From: Nectonema munidae
Taxonomy: Eukaryota > Nematomorpha > Nectonematoida > Nectonematidae
Direction: 5' to 3'
NCBI GenBank assembly: GCA_030549495.1
Contig: JAUIRK010000014.1
Location: 186,001-250,000, forward strand
Length of the DNA stretch: 64,000 nt
Below are positions 37,101-52,100 of this stretch, in pieces. The notes beneath the pieces were generated by a model, which was not told the DNA's origin, did not search any database, and saw only the letters and a list, made by a program, of their open reading frames with translations. Every line of letters starts with the position of its first letter. Position 1 is the first letter of the stretch. The position numbers and the translations under genes are program-made.

Positions 37101-40100
37101 CATCATATTAAATTTGAAAATATTAATAAAATTCATATTGTGATGCTTGATTGGTCGATTGTCTCAAGAAGTGAGAAATATCATTTGATAATGGAATTTG
37201 TAACATTTGTATGAATGCGATGGTATGTATATTTTTTGTAAGCTATTGAAGCCACCAGTTCCACTTTGTGTGTACAAACCATAAAGTTTGAGCGGACGCT
37301 AAGTGGTTGTTTGAGCATCAAGCAACTAGCCGTCAACGGTTAGCTTTGATGATCTTTATCTACTTATGAATACCTTTTTATTTTATTAGTACAAGAGAAC
37401 ATACAATTTCTATTTATATTATTCCTTTGTCTGAAGTAAACTTATCTGAAGTGAAGATCGATTCTGATTCCATTTTTAACTAACACAACACAATTTATCA
37501 TAATAATCCTTGTTATAGGAGATGATAATGTTTAAAAATTCTAAAAGTGCCAAATATTTACATGAGATGGATCAAATACCTCTAAAGAAAATTGAAATTG
37601 CGTATAAATTTTCATAATTCGATTTTATAATTTCTCCATCATCACCAATTACTACTCCATGCCTCTGAAACTTTTCTGGATGATTGTCCCCTTAACTAAC
37701 TTGATTTTTGGAACTTTTGTTTATCCCTATTTCATAATATTTCCTTCTTTATCCGTTTTTTAGATATCTTAGTTTAGAGTTGCGTGAAGTTGAAAGCGTT
37801 GTATATCAAATGTTGTTAGCTACATACACAGAAACTGTTAAATTCTATCTACAAAGAAGTCAAAATCATCAGTCATCTTCTTCCCTTTCTTCTGAACAAA
37901 CTCAATTTTCTCCAAGAACTTCCTTTCCTTCTCTTGTTTTAGCAATGCTATACATCAAGAACTTTTCCTTCTTTGAACTACTAAAGGAAGAATTTCTATC
38001 ATCCATTGAAAATATTTTTATTGATGTATTTCGCTATTTATACCTTTTTACATTTCTTATCTTATCATTTTTTAAACATTTGATATATAGTAGAACTCAA
38101 GGGACTCTTTTTTTTATATATTTTTTGTTTATAATTATTGGTAATTATTTTCCTCATAAAAGTATGCTTGTTTAAATAAATAAACTTAGTTAAATAAATA
38201 TATATCATTTATATAAAAGCATAATTAGCTTGATTTTTAGTAATACTTCATCATCATAATTGTTTAAAGTTTCATAAATTCATCAAAACTTTAAGTTTTC
38301 AATGCACTTTGTGATTTAACTCCTGAAGTATCAAAAATAGTAATTTATTTTTACGTTAACTTAAATATTTTTGGATTTATTAAAATAAATGAGTCTATTG
38401 TTCTATTGGTAGTAAATAAGATCTTACCAGAAAAATTAAAATTTTTAATACAAAAACATAGCAAAAATTGCCAACGAGGTAGCAAAATAAAGGAAAAGCA
38501 GATTGATATTTGAAAATTAGAGATTAAAAAGAACACGGAGAATCTATGACATCACTTTCCATCTCTTCATGATTTTCATTCAAGATATGACCGTTGTTAA
38601 TTATGGAAAAAAGTCACTAGATGAAAATAATTTATCATCTAAGCTAAAGAACAGGGAGTGAATTCATGACTAACCTGTAATGTAATTGTGAAGAAATGAA
38701 AGAGCCAATTAGGTAGCAAAAAGCAAATTAATTATAAAGGGAGTTGGAATACCAAAATTTTCGTTATATTAAAATTTTCGTTTAATGACGTTTGTTAATG
38801 CCGTTCTATTCTCTATATAATCTATAGATGTTTTTCGGTCAATAGTCATATGCTTGCAATCATTAGTTTGTTTTTAAAGTCAATTGTCCAATCTTTGTAA
38901 TCATTGGACATACGACATTTAAATCGATATACGTATCCTATAACATGGTTTTTAACATGTGGTCGCCGAACGGCTAAGCAGTCGTGTGGGAATTTTTTCG
39001 GCTATGTGATCATTTTTCAAATGATATAATCGAGTTGTTTTGATGACATTAATTTTTTCAATCATAGAATTGCAGTTTCTTAGTTTTGGGTTGAAGAACC
39101 AGAGGTTTTAAAGTGTAATGAAATGATTTCAATCAACCAAGTGATTCAATGAAGTTCCTGTCTTACCTTGATTTGAAATTCATTGAGAACGTTTCCTAAA
39201 TTTGAGAAAACGTTCAACATATTGCATGTTTATCTTCGATATCGTTTGAATCCTTCTACAACTCAATTTAGAGCTAGCTTGTATTTTTACAATCTTTTTG
39301 TATTTCGTTTTGAATTCAAAGCAAAAGTTTCACAAAATTAAGACTAAAATTTATATATTTGAGTGAGCTGGTAAATTAAAATTGATAGGGATGAGAACCG
39401 TAAAAATGCGTCATTGGTATTTCAGAAACTAAAGGGTTTAGCCAATCGTACCTGGGCATTTGGCGAGTGGTCCTAACCAAAAATTTTACGGACAGACATT
39501 TGGAGGACGGGTATTTCACCGAAAATTTAAATACAATTTGCGTTTTTTTTCAGACTTCAAGCAATAAAATAAAATTGTTCTAACGTTAAAACGCTAAAAC
39601 TCAATAAAATACAATAAAAGTGATGCGCATAAAAGCGTTCATATAACTCAGTGATTGAGATGTACTTTTCGACTAAAAATTTTATTGATGAAGGAAAGAA
39701 TATCACATAATTTGTGTATAAAAGTTAATAATAATAAGAAAATAAAATTAAATTAAACTGCAGATTTGTATAGAGCGCAAGCTTGCAACCCTACTGGAAG
39801 TAAAGCAACATCTACAAAATTTGTCAAATTGATTACATTTTTTGTGAAATGTCAATTCGGCTAAGTGTCCGGTCACGAAACCAACGTACCGTTTCTAAAA
39901 TTATTTTATACACAAAATAAGTATCAATGATGTTAAAAATTAAGGATTGTTAAATGATCCTGACTAGATAATGAAGAGAAACTGTAACAAAAGTTCTCGA
40001 CTAACTTAAAATCAAGGTATGATATAAACACTTATGACTTTGGTTCTTGTACAAAAAAAGAAACTGCACTTCTACGATTGGAAAAAGATTAATGTCATCA

Positions 40101-43100
40101 AAACAACTTAATTATATCATTTGAAAAATGCTGACCGATCCTCTAAAATTTTAAAAATCTTTTAAAATCGCCAAAAATGTTTCAACTAAATTATATTTCA
40201 TGGAACAAATTTTTATTGAAAGGAATTTCTTTTTATTTCCAGAGGATCCAGAATGCACAGCTGATATTTGGAAACGTTCACGAGGAAGACTTTTCTCCAT
40301 TTCTAAAGTATTTCTATGAGTCTTTAAGAATGATAACACTGCCTTATAAAAATAAAAATAATCATCTAATTTCCTTTTAGAGTTGTTGACTTTGTGCCAA
40401 ATTTGTCATTTTACCAAATCTCTTGCCTACTCACCACAAGTATTCGAAGATTTTCTCCTCTTTTTCAAGAACTTAATGTGAGCACTGGTTGATTACCTTT
40501 TATTCCATATGTAGATTTTTATTTATGTTTTATTTTTAAGAACTTGATCATCCAAATAATTATAATCTTGAACATTGGTATTCAATATGACTTATATGCA
40601 GCAAATGATTCCTCCATAGATAAATGCTACAGTGAATTCTCTGATATCATTCTTCCATGTATCCAGGATCTGAAGTATACTTTTTTCTTATTATTTGCCT
40701 CTTAAACTTACTTTCATTAAACTTTTACTTTGTTTTTATATTTTGTCTTGAACTAGTGTCGGATACGAAAAGTTGAGGATGACCTACGAATCTGTAGCAA
40801 AGCATCGTAAAGCTCTCATCATGCTGTTTTCATAAAATTTTGACGTTTTAGATTCTAAAAGCGCAGCATGATAGAAAGATTTTGTTATAGTAATTCCATC
40901 AATTTACTAAGTCCCTTACCCGCACCCTCATATTATTCACAAAAAGTCCCTCAAGCTTGCTGACACTCGCAAAATATTTTTGTGGTACCCGCATGAACGA
41001 GCTTCATATTTTCATCTGCAAAGCTTGTGGTATTATTTTTGAAATCAAATTTGGCATCAATCTTTTGTAATGCCACAAATACATTGCATATGTAAAATTT
41101 AAATTTATAACTTATCATCGTCTCAAGCGATTAAACTTTTAAATTAAAATTTTTTAGCAGAAAATGAAAATATAAACATGCATTAAGTTTATTTCTAAAA
41201 GTATTATTTTCTAATTCACTATTTATCGATAAAATATTTTTCATATCATAAGGTTTTAATAGAGCATATCTTCTATTTACATTTTAACCTGCTAAGCTAA
41301 TTTTTTCACTGATTGCTCCAATAACCACCATGATGCTAAAAATCCTTGTAACTAGTAGTGTATTTATTGAATTAAGAGAATAACTATGTTTTTATGCCCG
41401 TGTGAGTTTCAATGACACAAATAACTTCTTACTAATAAAAGATTAGAAATAAAAAATGTTTGATAAAAAAGAAAACAAGAAGCTTCTTAAATAGACAATC
41501 ACTGCCATTAATCATGATAGAATATTCAAAATTTCTCAAGATGATTTATTTATAAGTGGAATCAGAGAAAATATGCAGGAAAAGAAAGCGCATTTTGTTC
41601 ATCATATCATCTTGAATCTTCTGTTATGCAATATTCAAATGATGTGACAGCAACCCATCTTTTAGCGATAGCAAGTCTGCTTTTCTATCTCGGTAAGCAA
41701 CGTCTATATTCAAATCAATGAGACTATACAATATCGAGTATGCGATGTCTAAAATACCATCAACAAATACAGCTGATGAAGTGTTAAAATAATGTTTTAT
41801 ATGTTCTTTTGGTCCAGGGACAATTGGGCTTCAAGGCATATCTATATATTCAAAAGCCGAATTGGCCTTCTTTTGTTATTTTTTCAAAGCAATAAGGGCC
41901 TTTTTAGCAGGGTTTTCATCATTATTTGCCCTAAATAGTATGGCGCTGGAGGCGATTTAAAGGTGAATCTCCATTACACGTCAATTTACATTAAGAAGGA
42001 GTGGGGGTTTGTCAAACTGGTAAACAAGCAATCTACCTTGTATTATACAAACTAATATACGACTTAATGCTTTATTTTGAAGGGGGAGAACAAAGGCCGT
42101 ATGCCCCCATCCTTTAATACACCTTGTGTATTAGTGTGTATGTGTAATTTTATGAAGTGTCTTTTTATAGTTAATTTACTGTTGATCAATATTTTATTGT
42201 GTAACCCTCCTAACTTGATAATAATAATCAATGTTGGATCTCCTATATCCTTGTGAACATAGATGCACAAAATAATAGGGAAAACAGAAGTACCGCCTGT
42301 TTTAAAAAGTGCCCAAAAGCGATTCATATCCTTGCATTATTTGGTTCCCTTCTTACTAATGACTAAGGAGTTTATACTCTCTCACCGTTAAAAAATCATG
42401 GTGTGTCGTTAAAACTATATGTACACATCATCAGATATGATAACATGAGATTCAAATACATTTTAATACACCTAGATACGATTTGTAAAAAAGTATTCAT
42501 TTGTTGTCAAGATGTTATTAAAACGAATCATTTAATGATGTATACAAAAAAATTCTCAATTAAGTCTCTATCAGGGATGCGTATAATACATTGACGCTAT
42601 TTATACATCAGAATATATGGTATATGAAGGGAACCTCATACTACTTTTAAATATAGTAAGTTATAAATTCGAATAAGCATATATATAGTTTGTCTATACT
42701 GTATGATACTTAAAAAAATAAAAGAAATGAGTGTTGAGTGCTGTTCCATTGATAAAAATACTTTTAAAAATATACATCTAATTAAACCATGTTCGTTTGT
42801 ATAGCCATTATGTGTCTCATATTCGCTATTTCGAAAGTTAAAAAACACTTTAGGAAATTATCAATATTGATATTACGCACTGTGACAACGTTTTATATCA
42901 CTTTATTTATCTTAGAAAAAGCAAGATAACTTCATTTCTATCAGAAAGACAATATGCGAATAGTATTAACAAAATAAGACTGTGTATCAAGGAAGTTTGC
43001 AAATATGTCGACGACGAAGTTCAAAAAATTTGGAACCTGTGGCTAGATAATCAAGTGAATAATATCTTTTTTTAATTTGTCTTATCAGTTTTGTTTTATC

Positions 43101-46100
43101 CTCTTTCATCGTTGTATATTGATATATACAGAGTATTCGGGATAAACTTGACAAAATACAATTCACATTTTTCTTATTCATGTTAGATACTTCACATTTA
43201 GAAAACAAACTACACTCTTCCACGTGATAAATTTTATTAATAAATAAGAGTACGTGGAAGCCATTTGTATATTGCAATAAAGTTACTTATATAATGATAG
43301 TTAGGGCTGGAAGTAAAAAAATTCCCATTATGACAACATCGCGATGTTCTCTAAAACTGTAAAAGCAATAAAATGTGAAATGAACAAAGAAAATGAAAAT
43401 TTTGAAGACTTAACTCGTAGAAAAAAATACATCAGACTTTCTTATTATTTTGATACACCAGAGTTTGTACTAAAACTAGAGAAAAAAGTCAGCCAAGATC
43501 CGATCATAGAAATGCGAACTTTATCAAGAGAAATTTGGGTGCAACTTCCTCTATAAAAGTCATACAAAAGACGTAAAGTTCAACTTTTAGTAAAAAAAAC
43601 GAAAGAACTAAATAAAAAATCCAACTGCCTCAAAATTTTTGTTATTTTCTGATGGAATTTTTTTATCAAGACTGACACCCAACAGCTTGAATCTAGCCCA
43701 AATGACGTTTTTCGTATTAAGAAAGCAAAGTGTCGTGCTCTTTCCATGCGTTCCAAGTGAGGGCTATGCAATGACACATTACATTTGTGAATAAGGAATT
43801 TGACTTGACTCAGCTAAATCTCGTTATTATTCTACCATACGCTTGGCAGTAAGATTCACCCACCTTTTACTCAACTAAGCAAACTCAAAAGAGGCTTTGT
43901 AAATGTTGGATATTGGTCCTAATTTTGGCGGCATAAATCTTCTGCTTGCAATCCCATGGACTATTGTATGCGGTGTGCAGTTGAGAAAGATACTAACCCT
44001 AGTGTTTTCAACACAATGAATTAGCTTGTAAATAAAGTTTTTGAGACTTTACATTGATTCATTGTAAAAGCTGCATGTACCCCAGATTTAGAAGTCGAAT
44101 TTAGACCGCAAAAATGCTAATGGCCGATTTTGAAAATGGTTTGATTTTTTATAAGTTTTTTTTCCATTTTAAATAAATTATTTTTTTGTAGAAGACCATG
44201 AAATTGTGTTTTTATAGGATTCCTACTTTGAAATAAGGGAATCTTCATACATAGGCGAGGGCAAAAAATTGAACAAGGAGGAGGAGAAAAACATTTTAAA
44301 TAGAGAGGAGCCAAAATTATCACATATGTATTTTTTCGATTTCTAATTTGAGGAATTGTGTCTCACTCTGAACTTTTTGGGATCTATCTATGATTTTTTA
44401 GGAAATGGATGTTTTAAGTGCTTCCGACTTAAGCAACGACTGCTATAACTTATTCAATACTCTATATACTTTTTCCTCGAGTTTATCCTCCTTAGCAACT
44501 CTATCTTCTTTACTTCGTTGTGTGAATAGGGATCCTTCGTTCCGCTTTGATTTGGTTGTTGAATCAGAAAGTGTAGTGCGAAGTGGCAATAAGCGAATTG
44601 AAATTATTCCAAATACAATCTACCATATAAAGATGTTTATTCAAAAGTTTTTGGATATCTTTTTGGAAAAATGCAAAACGGATTTAATGTAAGCTTATTT
44701 AATTAATTCGTTTTGTTTTATGCAGTGCCCCAGATACAGAAAGGTCTGTAGATTTGTGGAGAACCATTTTTCTTTGAATCAGGGCAAAATTTAAAAGCAA
44801 ATAATCCATGCATTCTTCATTTTAAAAAGTTGTTCCTTTTCATCGAATATTTTTTAATGCCTTATGAAAATATTGAAAATAATCTTCGCTATATACAAAA
44901 TTTGATTTCACTTTAACATGAACAATAATTTAAATTAAATACTGAATAAAAGCGAATATAAAATGATGTCGTTTATAATCATACTTTTCAATTCTAACAA
45001 ATACAATCTAAAGCAGTTTGAATGCGCGAAGCCGTTTAAACATTTTGAGCGCTGATAAAAATCAAAATGTCAATTATTTTTTCAATAGAAAGGGAAATTT
45101 ATTATAGGTTTTTTCATCTGCCCATATTTTACTTTATCTGCCACAAAAAATTCAGAAAACGAAATGAAACGAATATCATATATTTATATATATTGAATAC
45201 ATTTAAAAAGAATAAGTACACTGCCAATAAATAATAAATAGTATAAAAGTTATACTTCCAATAATAATTAATTTATCAAAATTATATAGCTGAACTTTTG
45301 AAAGAATTGGAGAGCTTTGGGCTACAGCCCCATTAACCCTTTTATGATTGCCTTTGTAGTAAGTTAATATTATATATTTATAGTAAGCACATATTATATT
45401 TATTGCTGTTAAATACTAGACAAAGCAAACGACTTTTTGAATTTCTATTGATTTCAATTAAAGACTGGACATCGTCCGCTGCCATTTTTGGAAGATTGGT
45501 TCAAACGCAATAGAAAAAAACTTTTCGATTCACGAACATTACGCGTAACAAAGGGTTTTATGGGACAAATTAAGTTCCATAATTTTTGGTTCTAGTGTTA
45601 ATATAAAAAAATTGTTCATTTGAAATTTAAAATAACTTTGAATTTATAATAAAAAGTAATCGCCATTCCTCATTAATTTTAATCCAATCAAAGTGTTGCA
45701 TTTGCGTTTGAGGAACTTAAAAAATGGGCAGATAAATATTTTAGTATATAGATAGATAGATTACTGTAAAATAATTACTAAACATTATAAATGTTAAAAT
45801 ATTTATCCAAAAATAACACACTTACCTGAAGAATTACTAATTTTTGATATTTCAAGCTATAAAAGCATTAATACCTTTTTTCATTAAGTATTACTAACAA
45901 TACTTGTTTCCATTTCAATTGAAGCAAGTGATGCCATTTTCATTTAGAAGGAGTGCTTATTTCAAAAGTGCAATCTGGTATAGATTCTTTGTTTTTAAAT
46001 AATTTAAAGCTAGGCCAGTGATGACGACGCTTTTTTAGTAGGTCAGATAACAAGTGTGTTTAAAAGAATGCAATGAATACACAATATTAAGTTGGCAATA

Positions 46101-49100
46101 CACAAAAATAAGGATAAAACTTATTTGTTAATAAAAAGTTATGAAAGAAGCGATGTTACCAATTACTCATAAAGTAGAGGGTAATCATCTCAGCGGCTTC
46201 TAGCCTTTTGATAACCCAAAGTGACACAGCTGCAATCAACATTTATGTCTTCCACATCCCAAGTGAAATTTCAAGTTATTGCAATTTCTATTTTTATTTT
46301 CTCATTCATTTATCTTATTTTTTTGTGTTTACATAAATAAATTTCTTCTTCTTCATAAAGTAGAAAAGGTTTGTGAGCTTTTTAAAGCAGATACTTACCT
46401 TTAATATATCACCAATATTGATTGGGTTTGGAACGGTGGCATCTAAAAAGGGGAATCGCTTTCGAACGGGTTAAGTCAAACATATTTAAAACTAAGATTG
46501 TCACTCTCAATTCTATCGAGATTTGACATAATCTTCATTTAAGCCACAAATAATATTTTAAAGAAATTTAGGGTTAATATTTCTGCGATTCCAGTTCGAA
46601 ATTCTTTGAATAAATGAAATCACTTTTTTTCAAACAGTGTTAGCCGTTGAAAATCCTTTGTTCATTCTGTAGATAAATTGTTTCGCTTCTATCCCTACGA
46701 TTTAACCTGAACTGAGCGTTGAAATAATTAAGCTGGAACAAGCTAATACGGAAGTGATCCTCGAACTGGGAGAATAAATGAAAGAATAAAGAAAGTTTAT
46801 GATAAATATGACAATAGTACAGGTTTGGCTTATCTAAGGTCTATAGCGCATAATTTGTAGCGTGTCTATATCATATGTTAAAATTTTTATTTCATACTTC
46901 TTTTGGCATTATTATTATTATAAAAATCTGTAGTAGGCATTTTGTCCGTTAGGCATTCAGTCGTTAGGAATTCAGTCCGCACACGGATAAAACGTACACA
47001 TCTGTTTCAATATTGACAAAGTTTTAAAAGGTAAAAGCGCAATTGCATAGCTAACTATGAGCAAAGAAACCTCTTTATCGAAGCCACATGGTCTTACACC
47101 CTTACTCGCGCTAGATGTCCATCTTCCTTTCCTTTGTTTTCCCCCTCTTACCTAAGTTAAAATCACCCTAATTATTTTGCTACCACAATAAAACTTGCCA
47201 TAAGATGTTTTCTTTGAAGATGTTTACTCACTTTCCCTGACAGGATTGTGCTCTATCTTGCGTAGTCCTATTCGTTGCTTGCGATTCACCATTTTAGTTG
47301 AAAGAGTAATTCATTTATTGATTATTTATTTATTTTGCACCAAAATATGATATTGAGCATTGAAGCATTGCACGGAAAACTATGAACGATTTTAACGTTA
47401 TTTTCTAAAAAGCCTTCTAGGATTGTTTTCCAATTTTTTTAAATGTAAGAAATATTTCACGAACTTGTTTCAATGACTTTAATCTTATTGCCTATTTTAC
47501 AACTACACCAAATTAAAAAATATTAATAATTCATATCAGTATAAGCTGGTGTAGATATTTTAAATGGGTGATTATAAATATGTAGTAGGAATAGGAAAAA
47601 TTTTAGAGCTATTCATAAAATGGGTAATCAATATTTGGAGTTATTTACTTTCGTAACTTATTAATATATCCATAATTGCTTCGTCTAATATTTTATTTTA
47701 CGTACAAACTTTTGTTGATAGAAGTTTTTGTCAGCGTAAATTCTCGATTTCATATTTTTTAATAATATGATAACATTTTCTGAGCATCTTATAAATAATT
47801 ACAATTGCTATGAAACATCTCAAACATTTAACACTTGTAAAGTGCCTACCTCATTAAGGAAATTCATTTTTCGATTGTTTTTAAAGTATAGTTAAAATTT
47901 TTAAGAAAAATAATAGCGTCTGAAAAATGGATAATTTCAAGAGTGCCGAAAAGATTTCAGGATCTCATCAATCTTTTGACAGATAAAGGTGATGTGTTGG
48001 CACAGATCTCATTTTTCAAGGATGAGACGACGAAACTTTTTCATTCTTTGGAATTTAGTGAAGATGACTTATCTAGCTCTTCTGCAACAACTCTTTCTTT
48101 GCATCTTAACGATCATGACGATCAAGAATACGCAATTTGCTTTTCTACCATTTTCTTGCTTCGCCTTATTTTACGCTTCTCGTTTTACTCCATCTTTTTC
48201 CATTTTTATTACTTTGTAATTTTGGGCAAGCTCTTCGATCTTTTAAAGGTGATTGCTTTTACTAAAAGATTCTTTGACCTGGTGTATTTTCATGACCAAG
48301 GCATATTCGAGCCTAAATATCAGCACAAAGCATTCAATGCTCGACTTGAACACAAATCTTTATTTCAATTTTTCACTATTAAAATCCTCTCTAGATTTTT
48401 AAATGTTCTTATTTTTGGTATTTAATAGTTTTGGAAATGTCAAGAATGTTTATTTTTCAAAACTACTAATGAGTAAGAGCAAAGTAAAGGCAACCATTTA
48501 CTTGGAATCCAAGAATATAATAAAATATTAATAATCATACTTGCTCGTGATATAGTTTTGTTATGAAATGTGATATATAGTGCTATTATGAATTACATGA
48601 TATATTTAAATCCAGTTGTACACAAATAATAATAATCAATCCATATGGCAATGCCTATGTTGACTTTATCTTTCAATATTTTAGTAAAATTTCCATTTAT
48701 TAAACTTTTTTTATGAGAGGCAAGAATATTGTAAGATAAAAGTTCACACTTGACTTTATTAAAATTATCCTCAGCGTAAAAAATTTTATCGGCAGTTTGT
48801 ATAGCTGCTGAAAGGTATAGAAAAATATTATCGGCAGTTTGTATAGCTGCCCTCCTTCGATTTCCGATACTGACATCTCTACCTCTCCAGTTGGGAAAGA
48901 TTGTTCCTACGATTAGTCATAAAAACTCTAGTCCTCAAAGGGATAAGGGCATTTTTATATCAAATTACTAAATGTTTTCTGCTTGTTTTTTGGGATCAAA
49001 TTAGTTGACATATGTTTATTATTTTTCATTTTGTTCAATATTTTCAAAAGCTTGATTCTTTTTTAATTAAAGTTAAATTGAAAAATAGCACTACTATTTT

Positions 49101-52100
49101 CAATCGCTTAGTGATTTGAAATTGTCCAAATCTAAAGAAATTTTAATTCATTTAGAAAATTCGCGCCCGAATAACCTTGTGTATATAGATATTTTTCCAA
49201 AACATATCTTTAATTACAAAATTCTTCAACGGATTATCTTGTGTATGTTTATATTTTCCTTACAAATTTGTAAAAAGCTTTTCATAGGACTCTTTTTTCA
49301 TTTAGAGCGTTGCTCTGTTTTAACCTGAGAGAAAAATATTGCAAACTATTTTTATTACGTTTTTCCGAAAAATAATTATTTTTTTTATTAATATCCTTCA
49401 TTTGAAACAAAGAAAATCTTATAAGGATATACATTAAACTATTAACTTGATTGTTTTTCTGTGCGCCTATGATTTTCAGTAACGCTGGGATCATTCCTAC
49501 TAAAAATATCTTCGTATCCTTACTTTGAAGAAAAAACGCGTCCTTATCTTTATTATTAAATTAGAAACTTTTTTGGCCATTTTACTTATTGCTGTAAAAG
49601 CTTGTAATTGTGAAAGAAAGTCACATAAAATTTGCTGAATTATATATCCAATTCAACGAATAAGTACAAGAAAAAACACTCAAAAATATTTTGTTTAAAT
49701 TTTGAAATATCAAAGTTAAACAAAAGGAAAAATATACATCGAAATAAATTTGTACAAATTTATAAACAGAAATTGGCATACTCCATAAATATGCTAGTTA
49801 AAAGAAGATTTTTTAAGCATAACTGTTCATTATTTTGTAAAAGAATTATTTGAGTAGGCTCTCATGACAGAAAGTTTTCCAAAAATCTCTTGAACGAATT
49901 TTTCTTTTCTCACTTCGTTTATTATGCGATAAAATTAAATAGCCTTTCTCAGTAGCCGTATTCAGGGGGAGGCATTTGGCCATAACTCTTTTTCTTAAAA
50001 TGAAGTATCGATCTTTTATATTTGTTTGCTTTGCAGTTTATTTGAAATGGTTATTTTTATAAAAAGATATCTTTTAGAAATTCGACGTAATACGAATGAC
50101 TTTTTAATGTCCAAATTCGTTAATATCAAGCACCTAGTAAATTAATAATAACCCTCCCCAAATAATTGTCAAACTACGCCACTGGCCTTTCTTTCTACAG
50201 CAGAACTTGAACAATGAGTTATATTATGTTCTAAAAAAACTTTTTTCCATTAGGTCGTGAAGAAGTGGCATTTTTATTGACTGGCTTTTGTTTTCGAAGA
50301 AGCGTATTGCACTCTTCTTTTTAGATTAGAATGCTCATCAATGAAATTAAGCTGAGCACTTTTTGCACCCACACGAGGTGCAAACACATCTTCTATGAAA
50401 ACGGCTTTTGTGTTGGAAATCAATTTATCAATTTAGTTTGAAAATATTAAGTGTTAAATAATTTAATAAAATTTTAGAGTATGCTAATTTTTTTGGAAGT
50501 TCTATTATTTAGGAAAATTCTTGAAGGAGAATGTAATTTATGATATACAAAATATTATTTATCTTATGGGAGTCAAACATTTTTTCCTAGGAATAAATCA
50601 ATATTTTGTTTCCGTTAATAAAAGATATGTTCCAGTCGGATTAGAGAAAAAAAATTGTTAAAAAACAAGAAAAAATTGATAAGATTTGCAGACGTATAGA
50701 AGTCATAAATTTATACTCCTCTATAACATTCGGTGTAAGAATATAAATGAAACTAACACAATTTTTAACATTAAAAACACATTGTCTCAACCGTTTTCGT
50801 TAATTTCAAAAAAACGTGTGTTAGTTATCGTTAATAACTATAAGGATGACGAAAAATCAACAAAAATATCTTTATTTTTCCAGCGTTACTATTTAGTATA
50901 CATGAAGTTATGAAGATTTTTTAAGACGAAGATATCAAGATGATAAATAATCGAATTCGAATATACGATTATGATTCTTTGTTTCAAGAGTCGGCAAATT
51001 TTAGATATGATTTATTAGCGATAAAAGTCGTTTCTACTTTCACATATTTTTAATGTATACAATCTAATCATCTCTGATGGAAAAAGAATAGAGTAGTAAA
51101 AAGAGAAATGTGCTTCCATTTTGGTAACAAATGCCAGCCTACCCTATGTGTTAAATGTAATGCGGGAACAGCCAATTAAATTTTAGGCATCCGATTTTTC
51201 GAAGCATTTAACTTTGATTTAAAAGTTGCATAAAAACATGAAAATATTCATAGAACCGCCACATTTGATTTATCTGAATGTCAAAATATTTTCTGATATT
51301 TTTCTATTAACATACAGGTGCGAATCCAGAGGGGCAGTCCACGTCCCCCCTCCCCCGCAATGTTATTCCTTTTTTTCAAGATAGTTATGTTTGTTTATAT
51401 TTGAAATTTAACCACTTGAAATGGCTAATGAATTCGCGAAAAGTTATCCTAGAAAAATGAATTTGTAATTTTTTCAATAAAATTCCAGTTTTTGATGCCC
51501 CCTCACCTCAGGACTTAGTTTTGTGTGTCCGCCCATGAACTAGAAAAGGATAGGCTAAAGAAGGTAGTTAGAAGCGTTCTCTAGATAAATAGTTTATATG
51601 GAGAAACATTTTTCAATATTATTCACTTTTTATGCGAGCATTGGGCACTATCGTAGTCCTATTCTTGGTTTTTGCTTTGAGCAAAAGAGAGTTACCATCA
51701 TAAAAACAAGTGAGTCTGCATTTTTATGCGTAAACCTTGAGCACTCTCCTTTTGTCTTTTCCATTGTTATCGGTAATCTGTCAATAATGCCTACCCTTTA
51801 TTTGTCTGTGCCTGATATCAATACCCATTTGTTTAGTTTTTCAACAGCCAATGTTATAAAATTATTTTGTCAGGCGGAGCAATTAAATCCACTCGCTTAA
51901 AAAGAATCTCAGTCAAAAATCTAGGTAATATCATCCTTGACACACTAACAAATCTTTTCATTCATGATTTTTTGAAGCGATTTGCCTACGTTCCTTTGAT
52001 TCCATTTTCGCCATGTTGGATCTTCTAATACCGATTCTTCAGAGCGTTAAGCAGCATAACACAACTTTTCTTCAAAAACACTACTCTAATTTGAAGATTG

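Noticed and set aside
40757-40810. Alternative-frame reading CRIRKVEDDLRICSKAS resembling a hAT C-terminus
   Set aside because: Only about 17 codons match loosely, and the other frame fits VPS54 phase continuity at both ends.
42064-42327. 87-codon minus-strand ORF
   Set aside because: No recognised domain; within a long VPS54 intron of AT-rich DNA.
51598-51900. 100-codon ORF before a VPS54 exon
   Set aside because: No splice site pairs it with neighbouring VPS54 exons and no similarity is seen; probably chance or intronic.
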